Below, one piece after another: positions 14,201-25,000 of a stretch of 64,000 nt of DNA (its first letter is position 1; every line of letters begins with the position of its first letter). The notes beneath the pieces are model-generated. The model was not told the DNA's origin and searched no databases. It was given only the letters and a program-made list of their open reading frames with translations. The stretch comes from Tanytarsus gracilentus (Eukaryota; Arthropoda; Insecta; Diptera; Chironomidae): NCBI GenBank assembly GCA_038502055.1, contig JAXRKN010000037.1:4731501-4795500 (forward strand), written 5' to 3'. Both the position numbers and the translations under genes were made by a program.

Positions 14201-17199
14201 GAAATGAATTCAAGTGCAGTGGAGAATTTTCAAAGTGCATTTTAAACGACTGGATATGGTAATTCATATATTGAAGATTGAAAATTCTTAAATAATTAAT
14301 TTTTAATAAATTTAGCGATGGAGTTATCGATTGTCCTGATAAATCAGACGAACATGACAGTCGCTGTCTTAGTCGTGGCTGTGTTGGACATTCAAATAAA
14401 TGTACAAATGGAAAGTGCATTCCGAAGTATCTTTATTGTGATGGCGTAGATAATTGTGGCGATGGATTTGATGAGCGAAATTGCAACATTAAAAAAACTG
14501 ACATGACAGATACAAAACTTGGATGTAAATTCGGAAGCTGTAGCCAAGTTTGCATGGAAAAGGGCTCCAAAGGTTCAATTCAATGTAAATGCGGTAGCGG
14601 CTATCATAAAACTGGCTCATATAGAAATGCCACGTGTAAAGCAATCGAAGGCCAGCATTTGATTTTTACAGCTTCCGAGAGTGAACTCAGATTTATCTTT
14701 AGTCTTGATTATGGAGCACCTGCAATGCCGCCACGAGGAAGAATAAGAAAAATAAGAGACACAAAAAAGACAATCATGCCGATTCATAGCTTTATCAAGA
14801 CAAATTCTTCCAAAATTACCTCATTTGATTATGCAATTGATGACGATAAAAATATTGTACTTTTCTGGCTTGACTCAATGCCCACAAATAATTTGCAGAG
14901 ATGGCAGTTAAAGACAGCTAATTTTGATGAAATCAAACACTTTGATATCGATGCCACTGTCTCGACAATATTGACTGAAAACAAGCAGAAAAATTCTGTT
15001 CTAAAATCACTCAGTGTCGATTGGGTAACGAGAAAAATCTATCTTATAGAAAATGATATGATTAAAGCTGTAGACTTTGATGGAAATAATCCTCGAACTT
15101 TGGTTGACGGTGGAATAAATAGTTGGGACATAATTGTTGATCCCGACAGTCGTAAAATGTTTTGGTCAACAATGATGAGATCAATTTACACGGCCAGTAT
15201 GGATGGAAGCCAAAAGAGAAGATTTATTTATGAAAACATTGAGTTTGCGTCCGGTTTAGCCATTGATTATCCATCGAGACGCCTCTACTGGTGTGATTTT
15301 CGAAAGGCTACAGTTGAAACTGTAAATCTAGAGGGCAGAGATCGGCAAATTATTAGAATTTTCGATGGAATCGATTCACTGACACAACTTGTTGTTAGTC
15401 CCGTCAAACTCGATATTTTTGAGGATGATCTCTATGTAACAATGAGCAATCAAACAATCTATAAGCTTAACAAATTTGGCTGGAAAAAAGATTATGAAGA
15501 ACTCAAGAACGGTCCTTATCGCTTTAAAGCATCGCAAATAAAAATCGTTCATGCCTTTAAACATAACAGCACACTGCCAAATCCATGCCTTCTTTATCCA
15601 TGCGATAAAAGTGCAATTTGTTATCTCTCATCTATCGAACAACACGGACGCTCTTGCAATTGTCCCGATAATCTTTACATTCAAAAGAACGGCTCTCATG
15701 TTTCATGTCTCCATCGAACAGAAATACCATCACTTTGTTATAAGCCGTGCTTGAATGGAGGCAAGTGCAAATATGTCAACGATTTTGAGATGAAATGTGA
15801 CTGTCAGCCACAGTTTGAGGGAGAGTCTTGCGAGAATTTCATTTGCTCCGAGTATTGTAAAAATGGTGGAGTTTGCTCTTTTCCAAAGATTATGCCAACA
15901 ACAACTTCAGCTGAATTAAAAGCTAAAAGAACTTGTACATGCCGGTCAGAATTTAAAGGGCCAAAATGTGATATTCCAGCGAGCGTTTGTGCAGTAAGAT
16001 TAAAATTTAAACGCTTGTCTTTTCATTTGAGATATTTTATTACTGACTTTTTTGCAGCAGAACAACTTCTGTCTAAACGGTGGAACTTGTCAATATCAAA
16101 TGCTTAAGAATGGCACAATATCGCAGACTTGCAGCTGTCCGGCAAATTTCAGTGGCGAACGCTGTGAAATGTGCACGTCAATTCAATGCGTCAACGGTGG
16201 AACTTGCCGAAAGGACACCAATGACAGGTATCGTTGCGTATGCTCTGAAAGATACACCGGAATTTATTGCCAAGCTGATCGATGTAGCGAGTATTGTAAG
16301 AATAATGGAAGGTGCTCCATAAAACCGGTTAAAGGACCAGCTTGTGAGTGCGATGACGGATACTCGGGAGAGAATTGCGAAATAAATGACAAATCATGTG
16401 AAAACTGTCCTTTGGTTATGCCCAACTGCGATTTGATATGTCAAAATGGGGGATCATGTAAAAAAGAAATGAACGGCATTGAGTCGTGTATTTGCGTGGG
16501 ACAATGGAGTGGAAATCATTGTGAACTTCCACCACGATGCATCGATAATGAATGTGGGAAATGCAATGACTCCTCATCAATCAATGAATGCTTGTAAGTT
16601 AATTGAAATTTATTAGATTTAAATGGTGGGAGGCAATAACCACACGATTAGGTTTATTGCCCTTCATCGATTTAAATTGTTTTAAAATTGAATAACATTT
16701 TTCAGATGCTCCGGAGGTCTCATCCAGCCTTGTGCAATATTAAACGAATATTCACAAACCCACAATCCCGACGTTCAAGTCTCCGAAATGTTCAATAATA
16801 GCCATCAGGCCTTATCGGTGGTTGTCATTCTCACTTTTGCCTTTATACTCATGTCAACATTGGCAGTCATTGCTGTCTTTTACGTTCGACGATGGCAGAG
16901 ACGAGTGCGATTTTTCGCACATGCCCGACTCAATGAAAATGTCGAAGAGATTACAAATCCAATTTTTGACTTCTCTGCAACTGACCGTGACGATATAAAT
17001 TTGCCAGTGACCAACATATCAAGTAGTGATGAAAAGGTGAGAAATGCTCTAAAATTTATTTGAAAAAAAGCTTAATTTCTTTTAAATCTAGGGAAATTTT
17101 TCGAATCCTCTCTATGAATCAATGTACTCATCATCCCACAAGGGACTCTTGGAGAAGAAATCTGACGACGAAGAAGAGAGTAAAAATGAACTCCTGTAA
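1602..17199 (+). CDS. LRP1: Low-density lipoprotein receptor-related protein 1-like giant receptor (5' partial)
   Basis: Very large endocytic and signalling receptor of the LDL-receptor family. Seventeen exons join with matching phases: 1602-2279, 2392-2673, 2735-3665, 4157-4410, 4512-7389, 7448-8764, 9167-10824, 10933-11049, 11106-11300, 11356-13372, 13427-13909, 13967-14119, 14175-14258, 14316-15993, 16058-16593, 16706-17036, 17092-17199. They encode 4,565 residues to a TAA stop. Module order is 3 LDLR-A, 2 EGF, propeller 1, EGF, propeller 2, EGF-like, 4 LDLR-A, 2 EGF, propellers 3-6 each followed by EGF, 9 LDLR-A, 2 EGF, propeller 7, EGF, 10 LDLR-A, EGF, propeller 8, a run of EGFs, membrane helix, tail. 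Eight propellers and a tail with NPIF, NFSNPLY and a final NELL point to LRP1 rather than LRP2/megalin or arrow/LRP5-6. The usual RHRR-type furin site in propeller 8 is not visible. The signal-peptide exon is missing. Confidence 0.93.
2392..2673 (+). CDS. LRP1: LRP1 exon: start of beta-propeller 1
   Basis: Short exon (phase 1 in, phase 1 out) encoding the first blades of propeller 1. The sequence is weakly conserved and has no YWTD motif; it was recognised from its position between the second EGF and later blades. Acceptor TTTCAG is at 2391 and donor GTAAGT at 2674. Confidence 0.8.
2735..3665 (+). CDS. LRP1: LRP1 exon: rest of propeller 1, EGF, start of propeller 2
   Basis: Phase 1 in, phase 2 out. 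It carries degenerate propeller blades (LDWLSRNWYF, LDPSSGFLFL, LDIALKRIYFLD), then a six-cysteine EGF starting at CAFNNKCEHLC (about 3360-3480), then the first strands of propeller 2. The YWTD motifs of propeller 1 are largely replaced by hydrophobic variants. Confidence 0.88.
3796..4088. repeat. Possible small inverted-repeat insertion (MITE-like) in LRP1 intron 3
   Basis: The host intron (3666-4156) is 491 bp, while most introns of this gene are 50-112 bp. The extra sequence is bounded by TTAATTAA at 3796-3803 and at 4081-4088. Just inside is an inverted motif: GCGCGAG followed by AGTTTTTT on the left, and its reverse complement AAAAAACTCTCGCGC on the right; the left copy has a short internal duplication. 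Inside is an imperfect direct repeat with period about 84 bp (ATTATCAA at 3854 and 3938). No coding capacity. AT-richness could inflate the apparent symmetry. Confidence 0.45.
4157..4410 (+). CDS. LRP1: LRP1 exon: propeller 2 blades
   Basis: Phase 2 in (completing an Ile codon), phase 1 out. Encodes middle blades of propeller 2, including AYDWVGNNLFIS, a variant of the usual DWxxxNLYWTD strand. Acceptor TTGACAG at 4156, donor GTAATT at 4411. Confidence 0.88.
4512..7389 (+). CDS. LRP1: LRP1 exon: end of propeller 2, LDLR-A cluster II, EGFs, propellers 3 and part of 4
   Basis: Long exon (phase 1 in, phase 2 out). It completes propeller 2 (MLYWTSF, SLYWLDV), then has a shortened EGF-like segment (from CPGLWITL, about 4970) with few cysteines, and four LDLR-A repeats at about 5104-5706, including an Asp/Ser-rich spacer after the third. 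Two EGFs follow (5718-5955). Propeller 3 runs about 5980-6800 with NIYWIDA and FLFWSDW, then an EGF at CENNKCSHLC, then propeller 4 from about 6955. Only four LDLR-A repeats are found where vertebrate LRP1 cluster II, the main ligand-binding cluster, has eight. Confidence 0.92.
7448..8764 (+). CDS. LRP1: LRP1 exon: end of propeller 4, EGF, propeller 5
   Basis: Phase 2 in (Ser codon AG|C), phase 2 out. Completes propeller 4, then an EGF at CMYQDNDKCDHLC (about 7900-8010), then propeller 5 with NIYWTDQ and TLYWAER. Donor GTGAGT at 8765. The 402-bp intron that follows (8765-9166) holds no recognisable feature. Confidence 0.9.
9167..10824 (+). CDS. LRP1: LRP1 exon: EGF, propeller 6, EGF, start of LDLR-A cluster III
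   Basis: Phase 2 in, phase 1 out. The acceptor follows a pyrimidine-rich run (CTTTCTTTTC) and ends at AAAAG, 9166. It closes propeller 5, then an EGF (CATPEYGGCEELC, 9236-9345), propeller 6 (about 9355-10190; KLFWADA, FVFWSDW), an EGF, three complete LDLR-A repeats and the first half of a fourth. The fourth (from CPHTTACSMKEWECDG) is shortened, with an abnormal cysteine layout. Confidence 0.92.
10933..11300 (+). CDS. LRP1: LRP1 exons 10933-11049 and 11106-11300: LDLR-A repeats 4-6 of cluster III
   Basis: Two small exons split by a 56-bp intron (11050-11105), all phase 1. They finish the short fourth repeat (DCWDWSDEKNC), encode repeat 5, which is cut by the intron (CNDEQFQC ... SDEKDC), and repeat 6 (CAPDHFSC ... 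SDETQC). Introns falling inside the LDLR-A modules are confirmed by recovery of the C-D-G and S-D-E motifs across the joins. Confidence 0.9.
11356..13372 (+). CDS. LRP1: LRP1 exon: LDLR-A repeats 7-9, two EGFs, propeller 7, EGF, start of cluster IV
   Basis: Phase 1 in, phase 2 out. The 55-bp intron before it has no stop in the ORF frame, so an unspliced reading also looks open; GT-AG sites and phase support splicing. Contains three LDLR-A repeats, an EGF, then a calcium-binding-type EGF (DINECKDRPC with CLNTYGSYHC, fitting the Asn-hydroxylation pattern). Propeller 7 (about 12000-12810) is the best conserved one, with NLYWCDK, YLYWTDW and RVYFSDW. A basic linker, an EGF and LDLR-A repeats 1, 2 and part of 3 of cluster IV follow. 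Confidence 0.93.
13427..14258 (+). CDS. LRP1: LRP1 exons 13427-13909, 13967-14119, 14175-14258: LDLR-A repeats 3-9 of cluster IV
   Basis: Three exons separated by introns of 57 and 55 bp, all phase 2. They encode the end of repeat 3, repeats 4-6 in full, repeat 7 (split), repeat 8 (split just before SDEKNC) and the first part of repeat 9 (CSRNEFKC ... WIC). Most repeats keep the calcium-cage residues (CDG ... DC.D.SDE), so this cluster is likely to bind ligands. Confidence 0.9.
14316..15993 (+). CDS. LRP1: LRP1 exon: LDLR-A repeats 9-10, EGF, propeller 8, EGFs
   Basis: Phase 2 in, phase 0 out. Ends repeat 9, encodes repeat 10 (CVGHSNKC ... DERNC), an EGF, then propeller 8 (about 14650-15540; RKMFWST, RLYWCDF), followed by three laminin/Notch-like EGFs with conserved CLNGGKC and CKNGGVC cores. 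A basic patch (PPRGRIRKIR) lies near the start of propeller 8, but the segment that should hold the RxRR furin site of vertebrate LRP1 has none. Confidence 0.9.
16058..16593 (+). CDS. LRP1: LRP1 exon: membrane-proximal EGF repeats
   Basis: Phase 0 in, phase 2 out. Four or five EGF repeats of the type C-x-NGG-x-C ... C-x-C ... GxxC (CLNGGTC, CVNGGTC, CKNNGRC, CQNGGSC), as in the membrane-proximal stalk of LRP1. Acceptor TTTTTTGCAG at 16057; donor GTAAGT at 16594. Confidence 0.9.
16706..17036 (+). CDS. LRP1: LRP1 exon: transmembrane segment and first tail motif
   Basis: Phase 2 in, phase 0 out. Encodes the end of the stalk, one hydrophobic helix of about 23 residues (from SVVVILTFAF to AVIAVFYV), a basic stop-transfer segment (RRWQRRVR), then ITNPIFDF. 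This aligns with the proximal NPxY motif of LRP1, but Phe replaces Tyr. Confidence 0.9.
17092..17199 (+). CDS. LRP1: LRP1 last exon: distal NPxY and C terminus
   Basis: Phase 0 in, ends at TAA 17197-17199. Encodes GNFSNPLYESMY, matching the distal NPxY of vertebrate LRP1 (NFTNPVYATLY, as remembered) including a following YxxM/L-like tyrosine. It then has an acidic run and NELL at the C terminus, similar to the KRELL stretch in LRP1 tails. Confidence 0.92.
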   Translation, partial: GNFSNPLYESMYSSSHKGLLEKKSDDEEESKNELL

Positions 17200-18842
17200 A
17201 AGCGTTCGAAAATAATTTTTAAATCGAATCATTGATGTTTTAAACTTTCGTTTGTAAGTCTAAATTGATTTACGTTTTTTTAACTTTATATTTTTATATA
17301 AGCAAATTATGTTAAATTTTATATGTGAAAAAAATGTTTGTAAAATGAAAAAATTAATTTTAAATGTCGATTCGATGACAATTTTATTTTTGTGTAGCTA
17401 AATAATCGTAAAACCTTTTTCAATCTTCTGAGGGTTGAAATTTTAACAATTTTAATTTTTATGCAAGACTGAGTGTCGCATTTATTGAATATTTTAATCA
17501 GTCTAATAATTTTAATTAATTAATCAGTAGTTTTAAATAGACAGCTCTGAAATAGATATAACATATCCTGCATGCGTCACCTCATCAAATTGTTCCCTCC
17601 AAAAAATGACAGCTTTTTTCCACAAAATTTAATTTTTACAAAAAAAAATTCTCTATAGAGAAACTATGAGCTAATGAATGATGATGTAATGGTAAGAATT
17701 GTCGATGTCATAACGAATTTTTATGGTAGCTATTAAGTTCGAACGAAAATAGTAATGTTGAAATACAAAAATATTTGACGAACACAAGAAAGAAGAAATC
17801 AATAAAATTAATTGTGATATTTTTCCAATAAAATGATGAAATTTTGTCAGGCAAAAAATCTGAAACTAAAAATTTGATGAATAAAAATAAATTTTTGAAA
17901 AATAAAACAATTCACACATTTTTTTATACGAAAGTGTTAAAGCACCAAAATTAAGAACTTTATTTTTCTCCATAATTAAATTTTGAAACTTTTTTTTACA
18001 AATTTGTTACATTTTAAAGATATTTACCATATTAAGAATGACTTCAGTTTTTCTTTTCGAATTAATTCAGTTGAATTTTCGAGTTGCTGAGCTCCAGAGG
18101 ATCGTTAGACTTTGCAACGGGCCTGTGATGCAGAGCAACGTCGAAGGGTTTTAGTTTAAAACTACCCACCACCACGAGAGGAATGTTAGCTTAAGGACTT
18201 TTGGATAGAGTTTCACATCATTATAAATTAAAGTTATGAGGCTTGAGTTTTACAAAGTCTATTTTTTACGTGAACTTTAAGTGAAACGAATTTTTATCAT
18301 TTCCTGTGATTTTTGATTGCAAAAATGGCGTGAAAATATTTTTTAAAATAGCGACAAATTTTTTAATTGCCGGCAGTGCTATCATTTCGAGTTAATTAAT
18401 TATTTTATTTTTGATTCACTAGAAAAGTGTGTTAGAAACTACAAGTTCGTTAATTTTTTTTCTTTGATTTTTTTTAAATCAAATTTAATTCTTTTTAAAA
18501 AAGTTTTTAGCGGTTGAATTCGAGTTTTGACATTTTTAATTAGAAATTTTTAAAATAGAAATCTTTGATTCAACCGCCACTCCCTTTTCGTAGACAATTT
18601 CGTCGAAGTAAATTGTTGATGCGGCCGATTCTCGTCTTCGTTATTAATTCACATCCATAATACACAAGTCACATAATACATATAAATAAGTTATAAGTCG
18701 TTTTACGAAAGGCTGACCATTTTCTAAATGATCGTTGTCAACTAAGAGCTAAAAAATATCCACAAAACGTCCATCCATCACTCATTCATGCTCATTTGAA
18801 GATTCATCCGCGCTGCTATTAAAGTTTAAAGTTTCCAAATGA
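17200..18842. other. 3' UTRs and spacer between convergent LRP1 and ZP genes
   Basis: LRP1 (+) and the ZP gene (-) converge here. The LRP1 3' UTR probably ends after 17801-17832. For the ZP gene an AATAAA on the minus strand lies at 18404-18409, about 430 nt past its stop. A patch of clearly higher GC (about 18085-18185) stands out against the AT-rich surroundings but has no coding or RNA feature I recognise. Confidence 0.6.
17801..17832 (+). promoter_or_regulatory. Candidate LRP1 polyadenylation signals
   Basis: AATAAA occurs at 17801-17806 and 17827-17832, about 600-630 nt after the LRP1 stop, the likely end of its 3' UTR. In such AT-rich DNA the hexamer is common by chance. Confidence 0.4.
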
Positions 18843-19043
18843 CTAACTCGTGTGCGAGTATGCTGTGTTGGTGTATGGACCGCTATAAATTGAGCTGCCC
18901 GAGTTCGACGATACGTTCTTATCTCGTCTTCTTGCTAATATACATAAGACTGCTAACACGACGGCCAACATTAGACAGAGACCCGTGATTGACACAGCAA
19001 TGGCAAAACTGCGTTGTGAGACACAAATCGCGTCGTCGGGAGT
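18843..19043 (-). CDS. ZP gene exon 8: transmembrane helix and cytoplasmic tail
   Basis: Acceptor CTTTTTAG at 19044-19051 (minus strand). Encodes residues 353-418: a hydrophobic helix rich in Ala, Val and Leu, the RRR stop-transfer, and a Ser/Tyr-rich tail, ending at TAG 18843-18845. Confidence 0.92.
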   Translation of the reverse strand, partial: TPDDAICVSQRSFAIAVSITGLCLMLAVVLAVLCILARRRDKNVSSNSGSSIYSGPYTNTAYSHTS

Positions 19044-22000
19044 CTAAAAAGTTTTGAAACGATAATGAGATTGATGAAAATATTTTGACATCTAATTGAT
19101 GAGTTGAAAAGAAAGAATTTTAAATTCTAGGAGTGGAAACTGAATTTGAAAAATTCTTTTGTTAAAATCCTCCATCGAACAATTAATTTAATTCTAATAA
19201 TTGAACATTGATTAATTACCCGCTCCTTGAAGACCGAATCGAAGTCATCATCAATCACTTCAGCTTGTTCATTGACATAAAGTCCCGAAAAAACTTCGAT
19301 AGTCGCTGGCAGACCATCATCATCGGAGTCTGTTGCTCGTTTCGTTCTTTTTGTACCATTGCAGATCGGTGTCTGTGTTGTGTGCAATAGAGAGAGAGAG
19401 AGAAAATAATTGAGACAATGACTTAATTATAGGTGGTTGACAAGCAATTACCTTATGGCAGTTATCTTCGTCCATCAAGCACAGTCTCACGTTGCATTGG
19501 TAATAGACAGAAGTCGTATAAGGAAATTTGTGGGCAGGAAAAGCGACAGTAGCTTTCGTCCGATCGCTGTCGTATGCGAAGGGACCAATAATTTCTTGAT
19601 CAAGTGGACAACCTTGATTGTCGATCAGACGCTGTTCACCCCATCCGAGACCGTCGCGAACAAGACAATCGGTGACATGAAGTCCATATTGCTCTTGCTT
19701 ATCTATGTTGACTATCAATTTAAGTGGATCGCCTATCTTAACACTGTCCGCGAGTTTCTCGCCTCTAAAAATCTTCATATGGCACGCAGGCATTGGAAGT
19801 TCATTTGATGAGTCACTGACGTTAAAAAAAGAAAAATATGAAATTCTTCGCCTTGAAAACTCATCGAGCTCAATGAGGTCACATAAGTTCATTTTTTGCC
19901 ATGTCACTTCTACTTACCCATATGTAAGTGCTCTTCCGTAATCACGTCGATCACCTCCTTTCTCTTCACTTGTGAGCGCCAGAGGTCTCACTCCGTCGAA
20001 TTCTTTCACTGCTGCTTCGCGATTTTTATAGCGGCATCGAATATGATAACCGCGTCCTAAGTCGGTCAAAAGCTTTAAATGTGGCTGCAAAACGATGGTG
20101 TTAAAAAATTCAATGCTGCCATCGTCCTATAAAAAATGAAATAAAAAAATGCCGTTAGAATTTTTGCAAAATTTCACTTCTTTAAATTTTATAAGCATGC
20201 AAAAATTTCCATGTCAAATTAATTAGCGAAATTTTAGTTTAGAGGCTCAATTTATCGAGCTGTAGGTCAAACATTAATCATTTCTTGGTGCTTTACAAAT
20301 ATTTTCAAGGGTTGATAAATTTAATTAAAATGTTTTGCTGATTTATGAATGAAAAATTTAATTTAAAATTAAAAGCATTTTTTTGAACCCATCCTTGACT
20401 CTACATTTTAAGCCGTGAAAACGAATATTGCCACATCTCTCGCCGTCAACCACTATCGCGGCCATACAATGTCATTTTCCTCGTCAGTCATGCAAACAGC
20501 AGATATTTCGCACGACGTAACATCTTTCCATCAGTTCGCACTGAAAAAATCACTTTCTGTAAATAGCAATTCGATCATCTGCTTAAATGGATAGAGTGAA
20601 GGGAAGAAGAAGCGAAGACGATGAAATTAATCGTAGTGTGGCCTTGATTTTGAGCAAAAGCAAACAGACTTTGAGTATCGTGGCGTGCCGTACTTGCTGT
20701 TGTGTGTTATTTTGAAATTGAACCAAATTGAACTCTCTTATATGGTTGAGTTGATGGCAATGTGCAATAAACTTTTTACTTCTTCTTCACGTTTAAATGT
20801 TTACTTAAAGGCACACACAACTTTTTATATTTTTATTACTGCAAAAATATAATGAAAGTTCCCTTGCAGATGAAAAAAAAAATCTTTAATGAGAAGTTAT
20901 AAATTTTAACCCTTTAGCTTGACTCTCTACATGAGCCATCCAGACCTTAAAAGGCATTCTAGACTCAAGTGGATTCTTAATGCTTTCTCATCATGCATAA
21001 ATCATGAGCGCGTTTAAACGGCATGAAAAAAGGCAAACGGTTAAAAAAATTAATAATTTTAAAAAGTCTACCATGAAATAATTTTAAACTTTTAAATCCG
21101 CGCTCATGCGAGTACTTTCACATACGTAAATGATGCCTTTAGTCCTTTCTGATCGACTGTGACTATCTCTCGCAATGCTCATTCATGTTATGATAATTAT
21201 TCAATTTATGCATATAGCAGATGCTCGCACAATTCAATAAACTCTTCTCGATATGGTAAAAAAGCACAAGGTTGGACTTCGTGCTCTGTCCCGCTCGGAA
21301 TACTTTTATTCGAGGTAAGAAGGAAAAATTAAATAAAAATGTGATTAAACTTCCATAAAAATGCGAATTAAAATCTCTTTTTTTTATTGTCTCTTTATTC
21401 ACGCGATAACTAACGAGAGAGGCTACGATGGACAATTGTTGGATGTTGATATTGTCAAGGTGATGAGACAAGAGACGTAATTTAATACATTGAAGATGTC
21501 AATAACGCAGCGAGAAGACTATAAGGAACTGACGAGAGATAAATGTCGACTGATAAGAATTTTTAAAAAAGTTGAAAGTTTCTTCACCCTGAAACTCAGT
21601 GTGGAGCTAATATTGAATTGGCCAACAATTTTCAACAAATTAAAGATTCAATGAGTAAATTTTAAAAAATATTATTTGTCGCGGATATCAAATATTGAAT
21701 CATGTGCCAAAAGTGTGAGTCAGCAGCTTGAAATCTGGTATTTTTAGCAGTAATCGAGTTGCGTACTGCTTATAAGGAGAATTTCATGAGAACGTATTTT
21801 AAAATGCAATTTAATTTGATCTGACTGAGGCGATTGCTGTGAGAAGGAGACTGTGGCTATTGAGAACAGGATTTAACTTCGACTCTAGACAATAGCAATT
21901 TTTGTATCAATTTATGGGAGATTCGAGTGTTGAAGTAATTTAATATAGTTTTTTAAAAAGTTAAAACTTTGATAAGATTTTGATTTATTTACTAGTAATG

Positions 22001-25000
22001 TAAATATTTCAAATTATATTAAACCTAAATTATTTTATTTCCTACAAAAAATATTTTTTATCACCTAAAAAAGCTCTTTTAAAGAACAACCCTATAAATT
22101 TATAATCACACGTTCTCATGATTAAGTTTTTGTGCAAAAGGTGTTCATACATGAGCAGCGAAAACATGAATTTATCATCAACATGAACTTTTGATATTTT
22201 TCGTCTCTAGTCGTAAATGGCAATTAAGCCATTGTTGGCTGTAATGTGACGTATACATTTCAGTGCAATGTCTGCCTTGTTATGATTAACATTTTATGAA
22301 CTCGACCTTGGCTTGAATACAAATTCATCGCACTTTAACTAAAACAAATCTCTTTGGATGCTTTGAATTCACTTCTTTTTTTGTTTTATGGAAGTGCGTT
22401 TATGGATCTTGTGTGAGGTTGTTTATTTTTCTAACGCGCACTAGGTGAGACAATTTGAATAATTTCAATTTTCTCAAGGTATGCGCGCTCATATCTGTCT
22501 CTAGAAGTGCCATATATGGTCGAATGTACATTGATTGCGTTGGCGCATACAAGGGTGATCGCGAAAAAATTCACACACAGCACAGTAAAGTCAGTTATGA
22601 CAAATATCAAAATCAAATCATTAGATCACGTTCCAAAAGTATAAAAATTACGTAAGACAAAAATATTTTCGATGTCATTGATTCACAGATGACTGCTGGC
22701 CGTTGAAGGTGGTGTGTGCGTCCAATTGAAGATTCAAGTCACACATTCACGTAGCTTCTGCCGTTCAATCTATTCTGAAAGCAATGCACGATGAAAATTA
22801 GGAATTTTTACGTGATTTTAAAAAATAAATTTAATGGCTTGGAATTTTTAAACAGATCAATTTGAAATATCGACAGGCTCTGCAAAAATTCCATTCCTTG
22901 ATTTTCAAAAGACCTTTGGCATTAATCGCATACGAATTTATGACCACAAAATTCCACGAACATGAAATTCCTCTTTATTCTTTTCTCCCTTCCCGAGACG
23001 TTCCTTGAGCTGGAAGCATGAAAAGGCCAACATTAAAAAAACTGCAAGAGAACAACAGCAAGACAAAAATATTTTAATGCAGCGAAAAATGTGAAGGAAT
23101 GGCCATAAATTTTGAGAAAATAAAGGAAAGGAAAATGAGTTTCATGAGAAAGGAAAGAGTTGAAGTTCGCAGAGAGTCAACAGACAACGGCAATTCCACA
23201 CACAATCTTAAGACTCAACACCAACACAAAAGCGAAAATCTTAAGATTGTATTGCTCACACACTCAAGACTCTATTCGACCTTCCATGATGATGTCATTC
23301 CTATTTATTTACACCATCGCACGGCGGGTATTGTTGTTGCTGCTCATGAGTTGTAATGCAGAAGACAGCGGAAATAAGAAAATTAATTTGGTATTAACAT
23401 ATGACCGAAAAATGAGATTTAAATTAAATGCGAGTTAATTAAAAGACGTGAGTGAGCGCATGTTAAAGGGGAGTTGAAAATAATTTAAAAAATCCGTTCT
23501 TTTCTTTTGTTTATAAAAAAAGTGTGAGCGCGTCTTTTTTTGGTGTCTATTAATATAATTTAATAAGGCGTAATTAGTAAAAAGTTACTGTAAAAAATCT
23601 CGTAATAAAGTTTTATTCGAAAACAAGATGGGTCTGCAAACGGCGTTGCCATTTCCAATAGCTCCGCATAGATTAGTACCCTACTCCGTTGCAATGGGAA
23701 TTAGTGGCACTCTTGGTTAATCATGATGGGCATTCCTCAAAAATCGTCAGTGTCAATCGATTCCTGATGCAATGACGAGTTCAACGACATACATGAAGTC
23801 ATAGTTCTAAAAAATGGACATTAGTGGCACTCCTGGCCGGCCAGGATGGACATTCCTCAAAAATCGTCAGTGTCAATCGATTCCCGATGCAATGACCAGT
23901 TCAACGACATACATGGAGCCATAGTTCTGAAAAAATGGACATTAGTGGCACTCCTGGCCGGCCATGATGGACATTCTTCAAAAATCGTCATTTCCATTCG
24001 ATTCCTGGTCAAATTACGAGTTCAACGATACCCATGAAGCCATATAAGAGAAAATTTGTATGAAAAAGGACATTTTTGCACCCAGGGACGGTCCTTGGAG
24101 GGTCGTACCTCAAAACTAAATACTTCTTGCACAACTAGAACCAAAACCCGATCTTTAGCCACAAACCCGAATCAAATCCGACCAGCCGTTCTTGAGATAC
24201 GGCGTTCACTAAGATCGTAAGAAAGTAAGAAAGTGAGAAAGTAAGATGACTTAAATGGCTCTAACTCCTCGTAGGAGAAACCGATTTCAAATCTGTTTTC
24301 GCCAGTTTGTAGGGTTTGGCTAGGCCTATCATTTGAGTATAAGTTTTGGTATTGCACAACGTAATGTCTTGGCACTAGGGGTCGAAAACAGGTTTTGGAA
24401 AAATCCAAAATTAATATATAGCGGAGCTATAATATTTTTTTCAATGAAGTCAATCGAGGTAAAATTGCGCTTGAAACTTTTCAGTACGAAGTGAGAATTT
24501 TAAATGAAGACGAGATTAGTAGAAGAAAACATCATAAAAAGGTTTGTTTCAATTCTCAGCTACTTATGCGAAGTTAAAAGCCCAAACGGCCATAAAGCCA
24601 TCATAAAAACGTGAGATATTTTGCTAATTTTAATACAAAAGATTTCAATTCATGATCAATCAACAAACCTTAAAACTAAGTTTATTCCCTCTGAGATTAT
24701 AATCGTTCACTCTCTAGTTGTTGCGTATTATTGCTTAGTATATCACGAAGTAAAAAGATGATACTATTGTTAGCAAAATATTGTTTTTAAATAAACATCG
24801 TAATTTATTATCATCGTTCCTTTATTAAATTAAATTACACCTATGAGTATTGAAATTTCTTCGAATTTTATTCAAAACAATTCCATATTAACGTTTGTCA
24901 CACTCGACAGACCTTTTCTTGGACATTAATTATAAAAAAATTGAATTTATTTCACCTTAATTGAAAAACCACAAATAAAATAATTTAAAAAATCCAGGAA

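Noticed and set aside
15994..16057. Read-through of LRP1 exon 14 (frame continues to 16107)
   Set aside because: The extension has no EGF cysteines, while GTAAGA and TTTTGCAG sites restore a perfect EGF repeat.
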